Program-made: the position numbers and the translations under genes
Notes under the pieces: generated by a model
Told to the model about the DNA's origin: nothing
What the model saw: the letters and a program-made list of their open reading frames with translations, nothing else
Database searches by the model: none
In this document: piece after piece, positions 55,561-64,000 of the stretch
Position numbering within the stretch: position 1 is the stretch's first letter
Layout of the letters: every line of letters starts with the position of its first letter
Assembly (NCBI GenBank): GCA_035235625.1
Contig: CP141142.1
Coordinates: 25,616,995-25,680,994 of the forward strand
DNA: 64,000 nucleotides
Reading direction: 5' to 3'
DNA from: Saururus chinensis
Taxonomy: Eukaryota > Streptophyta > Magnoliopsida > Piperales > Saururaceae

Positions 55561-56077
55561 GATGCATCTTGATTTTGATATGTTTTTATTCACATTTTCA
55601 TGTATTCATGGTTTGGAACTTTTACTAGTTCATTATATGTTCATTGTGAGATTGGGATGTGATCTAAAACTGATTATGTTTTAGTGTATATGTGATGGAC
55701 ATGTTTATCTTATTGTTTATTTAATTTTCATCTCTTATAGTGATGATTATGACTTGGATGAGCTTAAATTGAATTTTTTTGTTAATTCACTTTTTGTCTA
55801 TTTATGTCAAAAAGGGGGAGAAATTATTGTTGAAAATCAAAGTGCTTATTTTCATGCATATTTGAGTAGTACTATGCAATTTTTTTTGTAAGTGTGCATG
55901 ATAAGTACAGATATTACAAGACTTTTCAAGATTAATTCTGAATTGTCTTAGATGAATATAAGTATTATCAAATAATGTGTAGAAATGAAATTCAATGCAC
56001 TATGTCAAAGAGTTGTAATTTTTTGTTGAATTTTATTTTTATACTATTTTTGCCACAAAATAGTCAAAGGGGGAGAT

Positions 56078-57363
56078 TGAAAGAACATATGAGGCATATG
56101 TATTGTAAATTGGCTAATTTTGATGATCAAAACAATGTCTAACCTTTATGTATGTTTTAATCTTTGGAATCTAACTAGATTTAGTTGTCATTGAGATGGA
56201 TTTAGAATTGATTGACTTGAAAAATAAAAGCAAACGTGTTCTTATCGATCAAGGTTGAAGACTAAGCTGAGTGTCAAAGGTACAAGACTTATTTGCATGC
56301 ACTCACATACACAATTCATTTAGTTTAACTTAAGAATAGTGAATTAAGTGATTCTGGAAGTTTAAGTCTAAATTAGGGTTAAATGTGAAAATTTACTACG
56401 CATTGATCGATTGCTGCATAATGAATATGAGTAAATGATCGATGGCACTTGAATCAAACTATGTAAATTTTGGCCGAGAGAATATCGATCAAACAACTAC
56501 AGTGATAGATTGATCGACTGAAGTGTTTTACCTATAATAGAACAGTGAATAATCGATCATTGTTAGCCTCAATCAATCGATGTCTGTGTGACTTATATAG
56601 TGTAAGCCTTCCAAAAGAGAATTTATTCCTAATTGAAGTTTAACTCATAATCCAAGTTAATGGACTATATTAAAGGCTAAGTAAACATGAAATTAAAGAG
56701 AGGGAAACCTAGAATTTGAAAGAAAAAGATGAGAAATCTTTTGTCCATTGTTTTTCACAAGAGAGCATCATTGTGCTTCAAAGTTTATCTTAATGGTGAT
56801 ATTTTGAGTTATACACAATAAAAAAAAGAGTTTTCACACACAAAAACTTGATAGGAGAGTCAGCCAAGTTCAATGGAGGATTGAATACTCAAGGCCAAAA
56901 TCATAAATAAGATGAGCTTATTTGCATAGCCAAGAAGAAAATAAAGACAAAGTAAGGAAGAGAAAAAGCTTCAAGACTTGAAGGCCAACAACAAAAGAAA
57001 GAGATCTAAACAAAACAAGTTTTTGTTAGAGCCTTCACAAGAGATTGGTGGTTTGCTTATGTCTATGTAAAGGCTTTACTTACTAGTGCATTGATTTATC
57101 CTTTGAGAAGTTGTTATGCTTTTTACTTTAGTTTGGGTTTTTCACATAAAATTAGTGTGTTTACTTATGTGTTTGCATGATTATGGCTTTATTGATGGCT
57201 AGAGTAATTTTGAATGCACTTAGCCATGAAGTTTTGTTGTTTCCGATTCAAAACAAACTCTTGCACATAAAGGCTAAAACTTTTAACTGCTTACTTATTA
57301 AAGAACTAGGGTTAAGAGCAATCTAATGATCCATTAAGCCATCTAGAAAGATATTAAACTCTC
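56078..57363 (+). repeat. Copia-type LTR family L, copy B
   Basis: Starts TGAAAGAACATATGAGGCAT directly after caaagggggagat, a textbook polypurine tract, so it is a 3' LTR. It aligns with copy A at its start and with copy D (62560-63120) towards its end (gtttgcttatgtc, ggtttttcacat, gcaatcta, agatattaaactc). A short (GT)n tract follows at about 57365-57415. Confidence 0.65.
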
Positions 57364-57479
57364 ATGTATGTATGGGTGTGTGCATGTGTGTGCGCGTATA
57401 TGTGTGTGTGTATTGAGAATTTTAATCAACTTAGAGGATCACCAAAGAGCTTCTAAAACTAGTACTTCAACAAAATAAG

Positions 57480-58575
57480 AATTAAGAGGTTTGGCCTCGA
57501 TGCTCATGAATTTGTTTTACTTAGCAAAAATAATAAATATTTAAACCCTAAGTGCATTTATGATCAAATTATAAAATCACAAGCTTGCAAAGGACATAAG
57601 GATTTTTACGTGGAAAAATAAAACTAGGAGAAAAAACCATGGTGGCCTCTCCAGACCAAATCAATGCACTAAAAAGCAAGACCACTTACAAGACCAAAAC
57701 AAACCACCAAACTCTTTTGAAACTCTAACACAAACGCTTTTTGTTTATAACTCCTCTTTTGTTGTTTATCCTTCAAAGCTTCTCCTCTAAGTCTTAAATT
57801 TTTTCTCCTCCTTATTTTGTCTTGGTCTCCTTCTAGTTCCTCAATCAGAACTCCTTTATTATTGTTGATTTGTCTTGAGACTCTTAAATCACTCCTTGAT
57901 AAAGATTCAACTGCTTCTCAAACTCGTGTGTGTGTTGTGCTCTAGTTGTGTCTCTCACAAGTCTCTCTCACCATGAACAATTTTCTCTCAAAAATCAATG
58001 GTGGATCAAGGAACATTTAGGCAAAAGGTCTCTCCTTTTTTCTCAACTTAAATAATGATTTCCCCCTCTTCAATTTCATCCATGCCTAGCCCTTTTATAG
58101 TGTTTTAAGCCGGTTAGGGTTAAATAATCCAAAGTAGGAAATCACTTCTTGATGGAATCCTTAAACCAGGAAACTTATAGGGTCGATAGTTTCAGCAAGC
58201 AATCAATCATTTCAGCAAGCGATTGATCGATTCCTATCTCTACATAATCAAAATTGTCAATTGATTGATCGATTTGAGTAGGTGATTGATTGATGTCTGA
58301 CTTAGTTTAAATTATGAACAACAGTCATTAAAAGACCGATCTCTACAAATCTTGTATTCAAAAGTGATCTATCCCTTATGAACAATTTTCTACATTTTGA
58401 CCTTGAATGTCCTAAAACTCAAAAATCACTCCAGCAAATTATCTTAACTTAATTCAAAGTGATTTGTATACATGAGTGTGTGTATCATATATAAAGTTTT
58501 GACATTGTTTTGATCATCAAAATTAGCTAATTACATTTCATATGACCTCGTATGTTTTTATGTGTGTGTGTGTGT
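57480..58575 (-). repeat. Copia-type LTR family L, copy C (inverted)
   Basis: The reverse complement matches copies A and B: ttgatgatcaaaacaatgtc lies near the start of B and occurs inverted near 58500-58525. Inverted orientation directly beside B makes a large imperfect palindrome. It is cut off before the usual LTR start, near a (GT)n run at 58561-58576. Confidence 0.6.
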
Positions 58576-61500
58576 AAATTTATTTAAAATTCAAAATTTT
58601 AATTTTTGGCATGAATTTCAATGCTTCTTGAAATTCTAGGATTTTTATTATTGTTATTTCTTTATTCCTAGTTTATGATTGGCCATAGGTTGCTTAATTT
58701 TCAATGAATCTAGATTAGGAGAGCTAAGAAGCAAAAGATTATCGAGTTAGGCTCAGGGAACCTAGGGGTATCGATCAGTGGGTTAGATAGAGTGAAACCT
58801 ATTAGATGTGAGTGGAGCTAGTACATATACATTTAGAGACTATTGTAGGATAGATTGAGGCTAGACCTTACTAGATGGATTACTTTTCTACCGTTTCTAC
58901 ATTCGGACAACATGTACACCTATAACATCCTTAATTTTTTTTGTAGGTTTTTTTGCTATTTTTCTGTTCATTTTCGGCGGGAAAATGTGACACTTCAGTG
59001 TATTTGATTTTTTAAATTTTATCCCGATATTTATACCGTAGAGTCGGGTGTGGGGCATGATCGTTGGTCTTCTATGCATCACATATATTTTCAACGTGAA
59101 TTTTGGACATACGACATGTAAAGAAGTGGAACAACACGTGAGATGTTTAAGTGGAATGTGTATATATATGTATATATATATATATATATAATATGGAACG
59201 GGTCCTGGCTGAAAGCCATGACTGCATTCCAGAACTTCTAAAACGTCCAAAAGCTCTCAGATGAAACCCGAGAGAGTTCCAGACACTCCATTGTGCCTCC
59301 TCTATCATGGGACCTCCCCTCCCCTCCTCTATCGTGTGTTCTTAGTACCGATGGACTTGTATCAATGAGCCCTTCGAAACTAGACCACACATGGGTAGGT
59401 TATCTCACACTTTTAAAGTGGGTCCCGCCCATGTGGCACATTTTCCGAGGTCATAACTTTCACTCCTGACCTCTGTTTCATGCGTTCTTAGGTTCGTTAC
59501 GCTCGTCTCACCGAGCTCTATCAACCCATATGAAAACTCATCAAATATCTACCTCTAAATAATTTAAAATAATAAAAAAGTCATAAAATAATTTTATTAG
59601 AGGCAAGAAATCATACCGAAAATTCGTGGTTGTACAGTTGTAATGCCTTACAATTTGCAACATATTTTCTTAAATAATTTAGGAATTTTTTTTGCAATAT
59701 AACGATTATAAATCATGAAAAATGACGAAATAAAAAACTTGTGAAAACAGTTTATAATTTAAAACATAACACATTCATCAACAACCTATATAATTTTTTT
59801 TCTTTTCATTCATATTTCGTATGGCCAAACCAAATATTCCCAGGCGTTACTTGATAAAAAAATATGAAATAAATTGACATGATCCTTGGCTTGAAATACA
59901 AACCATCCTAGGCATCTATGAGTACAAGTTCCATATAAAGTCCGAAATCTAATCCAAATTATAAGTCCATAAAGTATAAACATCTTTATCTTTATCTCAC
60001 CCAATATATCAGATTGTACAAACCTGCAAAAGCCTCTCAAACATTGGGGCTAAAAAGAGGAAAATGTGTATTTTCATACTCAATAGGAAAATACTAAGTA
60101 GGGGAAATCTAACAATGAACTATGTAAGTCCATACATAGATGCATTCATGCAACTCAAATATGAAGCATAAAGTATACAAAACATAACAATCACATAATA
60201 TAACAATCATGCACATACACATACTATAATACCATTCTTACACTTACTCTTACACTTGCTCTTACACTTACAGTCTTACTCGCACAATCCTTACACTTAC
60301 AGTGTTATACAAAACATTCTTACAGTCTTACTCATACCATCTTACTTAAATTCTTACTCTCGTAGCCTTACTAAAAAACTTACTCTTACAGTCTTACTCG
60401 GAATCTTAGACTTATAGTCTTGCCCATAATCTTACAAACTTACTTATTTAAACAATTGTACACATACTATCGACCATTGAAGCTCATTACAATTAATAAG
60501 CTCTATCGTTTAAATGGAAAGGAATGCCACAAGGGCATCATCTTAACCTCTGAGAAGTAATTAGATGTCATGGACTTTTCCGATGGCAAGGGATACCTAT
60601 GCTCATAGGGCACAATATCAAACAAATAAGAATAGATTCATGATACTACTTACTTCAGCACTTAAACACCCACACTCTAGGGGCCATACAGTGCCAACTA
60701 AGGGAAGAATCATGCAGTGCCACTCTTGGTCTAGAATCTTACAGTGCTACTCTTGGGCACAATCATATATTTCTGACTAAGGGCAGAAACATATAGTGCT
60801 CTTAACAGAGCATCAAATGTCTGGGCTTAAATTCAACACACATACAACATCCCGCAGGAAAAGCACCATGGCAAGACATGAGTGATGCCCAATTGACTCA
60901 TTATCGGCTAGATCAAACATAGAACTTAATCTATCAAAACCCTTTGGTCTCAAACTCACAATGTTATCATATTAGCTTTGCTTACAATTCAAGTTTGAAT
61001 TAAGTAATTTATGCGAGTACAATTATACCATAAAAATTCTTCTACCTTATAGTCTTTCACTGACTAATCTGAAGTTGAGCCCATTTCAAAACCCTAGCTT
61101 GTCAAGGTAGAATACTTCACTTAACACATTCATCTCTTAATCACAACATTGTACATCAAAACCTTACATAGTTATAGTCTCCGCTATCCACCTTATGACC
61201 AAATCATTTTAATCAAACATAAACTAAACTCATCGGAGCCAACTCTAGTTATCACCCTTTTACTTATACCTCACTCATTGTTCTTGCTTTCCACTTCATA
61301 ATATGTACATTATGCTTGTACAATTATGCTACACACTTACTATTTGACAATCCCCCATAAGGCACCAAACCTGAAATCCACTTACTTGCTAAATCCCCAA
61401 CATACACTCCAAATCAAACCAAACTCATCCCAATCCTCGACCATCGAACTTACGTCATCCATCTTCTGTCATACTATTACAAATCCACAACAAATCCATA

Positions 61501-62550
61501 CCAAACCCTCTGTCACCTCTTACTGTCCATTGCCCATCCATCTGCCCCACTCACATACACAAATTTATTGCATAGGTGTATTGCCATCATACATACATAT
61601 AACATACCCATAATTCTATACATAGCTTACCAACATACTCGCTAGCCATCACTAGCACACACATATTCGACATACATAACACATACTCATGCTTACATGT
61701 GCGTCATATTCATAAGCAAACCTACCATATTTCATTATCTTGCCCTCATACATCATGCAATCGGATTATTATATAGCATCAAATGCATCAAATCATACAA
61801 TCCTAGCATGCTGCTAAACATTTAAAGCATGTTATCATCAAATTACAAGTTCAAAACCCCTACCTTGTAATCCATGAAGTTTGATGGCAAGCAACGATGG
61901 TGGCGGTAGTGGAGTTGGCAGCGAAAAGCATCACCTAGTTGAGAGACCTGTTGTCCTGAGGAAGCACTGAAAATATTCACGACTAGACGAGGGTGACAAA
62001 AATCAATGTGGCAAAATTCGTGATGCATGGTGGGGCACTAAGGGTGGCTGGGAGCAAGGTCATGCCAATGAGAAGTGGCAGGTGTGATCAGACGTTGAGA
62101 CAGATTAATTGAAGTTCAGGAAGGGCTAAGAAGTACTCAGCTGGCTGAAGACATCGAAATTGGCCTCAAACAACACCCAACAACGACGATTTTGCATCGA
62201 CCATGGGTCACAATAGGGGCGGAGGGCATGGGGTGTCGCTCTATGATATAGGAGAGATTCAGGGCTTTGGTGATCAAATTGACTAGTGGTGACACCGGTC
62301 AACCATCACACGATGTGCAGGTGCTTCATTTACCCTAAATTGCACTTTCTCAACGGGCACATGCAGCCAAAGGTGAGGAGGAGAGGGCTAGATGTAGGCG
62401 GCCCAAGGCCCAAAAATACAATATCCTTTAGTTTCCATCATGAAATTTTAGAGATGAAGATCTAGACGAGATTACAGAAAAAAGGTTTATACCTTTCCAT
62501 ATTATTTTTTAAGGAGAATTCACATGAAGCTTTGAGTTGAAGATCCATGG
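58576..62550. other. Intergenic with decayed repeats
   Basis: No gene recognised. An imperfect (TA)n run lies at 59160-59191. From 60225 to 60430 the motif CTTACA/CTTACT recurs many times. From 60680 to 60805 a cagtgcc / cagtgct motif recurs with intervals of a few tens of bases. A Pro/His/Thr-rich 95-codon ORF at 61326-61613 reflects this composition. 61850-62400 is less AT-rich but has no coding match. Confidence 0.4.
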
Positions 62551-62559
62551 TGAATTGAA

Positions 62560-63120
62560 GAGGCTAACCCACAACTAAAGGAGATTATACACAGATATTT
62601 CAAAAATGTGTTGTAGAAAATCTTCAATTGGAGATTAAAGATTTCACACGGCCAAAGGCAATACAACAAGAGGTGCTTGTTGAAGGCTAGAAGAAGACAA
62701 CGACAAAGTAAGGATGAAGAAGTTTCGACTGCTTGAGGGAGAAGACTTAAAGGCCAACAACAACAATCTAAACAAGAGGAGCATGTGGTAGAGTCTAAAC
62801 AAAGTTGGTGGTTTGCTTGTGTCAATGTAAAGTCTTAGTTTCTTGTGAATTGATTTAGTTTCTTTGGAGCTGCTATGGGTTTTTTCCGTGTTAGGGTTTT
62901 TCACATTAAATTATTGTGTTCATGTGTAGATTGAATGATGGTGGTTGGTTGATTGATATATCGTGAGTGAGATGTTAGAGAATATTTATTTAATTCCGCT
63001 ATGTATACAAATTTTATACAAAATGGTTAGAACTTGTAGTCTTTATCCTTGTTGATAATCAGACTAGGGGCAATCTAGTGGTTCACTAGGTTATTAGAGA
63101 GATATTAAACTCACAACACT
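62560..63120 (+). repeat. Copia-type LTR family L, copy D (partial)
   Basis: Aligns with the second half of copy B: ggccaacaacaa, agttggtggtttgcttgtgtc, gggtttttcaca and agatattaaactcac. The LTR start is missing. Confidence 0.6.
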
Positions 63121-63668
63121 TCCATCATCCTAACAAAATTTGGACTTATTCACTAATAAAGAAGAGATAAATTTGATTAATCATGTAGATCCATCTACAT
63201 AAATGTGATATATATAAATATTATGCTTTCATCATCCATATTCACTCACTTCTATCATGCACAAAGTTATATGCACCAAATAAATCACACATTAATCGTA
63301 ATCACACACATCAACATATGGTTAACACAATAATGTTACCCTTTCCAAGTTCTAGTAACAAGTTCAAAACACATACTCCTAAAAAATAATGTGGTCTATA
63401 ATCCTAGTACAAACAAACAAAAGTTTAAGTACCAACAAGTTCAACACAAAAATGTAAATGTAAACTCCAGGTTAAAGATGATACTATTTTACAAGCTTGA
63501 TAAGGCAAATGATTATGAAGATCCTAAATCCAAGCCAATTTTGCTTCATGAGTAAAACTAAAAAGTATTTCAATTAGACATGGATCATTTTCTAAACATA
63601 GCCTTTAGTGTGCCTCTATTATTTGATATGAACCAAGCCCTAAGATCTTTGAAAGCAAATTATAAGAA

Positions 63669-63742
<74 letters not shown>

Positions 63743-64000
63743 AAAGATGATGGTTTGAAACTATGTTTTTATTATTTCTCCAAGTAGGATTTCAATGGTG
63801 AAGCTACTTAAAATATTGCTTTGTTCATGTTTTCCCTCCTACCTTTTTCTCTTGATCCCATTGGTGTAGCATCACACGCTGATGGGCATGTTGTGCCATT
63901 GAAACCCTCATTGCTTGTCTCTAACCAAATAAGTTTGACATATTCTGTTATGAAATCAGCATTAGGATGCTCTGCACTTCATCTTCTTAAGCAACCTCAA
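63121..64000. other. AT-rich intergenic with (AT)n microsatellite at 63669-63740
   Basis: The AT run is interrupted once, near 63697. No coding sequence is recognised. Confidence 0.6.

Noticed and set aside
60225..60430. Possible CRISPR-like spaced repeats
   Set aside because: The motif is too short, intervals are irregular and the context is a plant nuclear genome; it is a simple-sequence array.
61326..61613. 95-codon Pro/His/Thr-rich ORF
   Set aside because: Composition follows the C- and A-rich local sequence; no domain, signal peptide or codon pattern supports a gene.

Overview
This is plant nuclear DNA from a flowering plant. It is AT-rich, has GT-AG introns, and is packed with LTR retrotransposons, a MULE and MITEs. 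It also carries a long chloroplast insertion (NUPT). That insertion keeps accD, which grass plastids have lost, so the donor plastome is of a non-grass type. I cannot place the species further.

Layout. (1) 419-4575, plus strand: the last three exons of a cinnamoyl-CoA-reductase/dihydroflavonol-reductase-like enzyme, with MITEs of one family in its introns. (2) 5.7-19.4 kb and 33.8-34.7 kb: three diverged copies of a non-coding repeat, one inverted and two in tandem. The middle copy is split by a complete but dead Ty1/copia element (9103-16568, TSD AGATT). (3) 19449 to about 33770: a colinear plastid segment inserted in the third repeat copy, running trnV-UAC, trnM-CAU, atpE, atpB, rbcL, accD, psaI, ycf4, cemA, petA, psbJ, psbL, psbF, psbE. 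rbcL and accD are broken; most other frames are still open. Many differences from conserved plastid residues are C-to-T or G-to-A, as expected after cytosine methylation in the nucleus. (4) 35-39.5 kb: two MITEs, a copia RNase H remnant and a tandem array with a period of about 193 bp. (5) About 39.5-48.9 kb: a decayed Mutator-like transposase gene, split by a decayed Ty3/gypsy chromovirus (40721-46848, TSD GTTAG). (6) 49-64 kb: remnants of a copia-type LTR family in both orientations, a plant-transposon-protein-like fragment, simple repeats and AT microsatellites, with no recognisable host gene.

The only candidate host gene is the reductase, and its upstream splice site looks broken or lies outside recognisable sequence. 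The plastid genes form photosynthetic units in the chloroplast (ATP synthase, Rubisco, acetyl-CoA carboxylase, cytochrome b6f, PSII cytochrome b559). Here they are a fossil copy and probably not expressed.

I found no convincing undescribed biological system. The most informative structure is the NUPT: it has a matching empty site in a neighbouring repeat copy, a telomere-like motif at its right junction, unedited RNA-editing sites and deamination-type decay.
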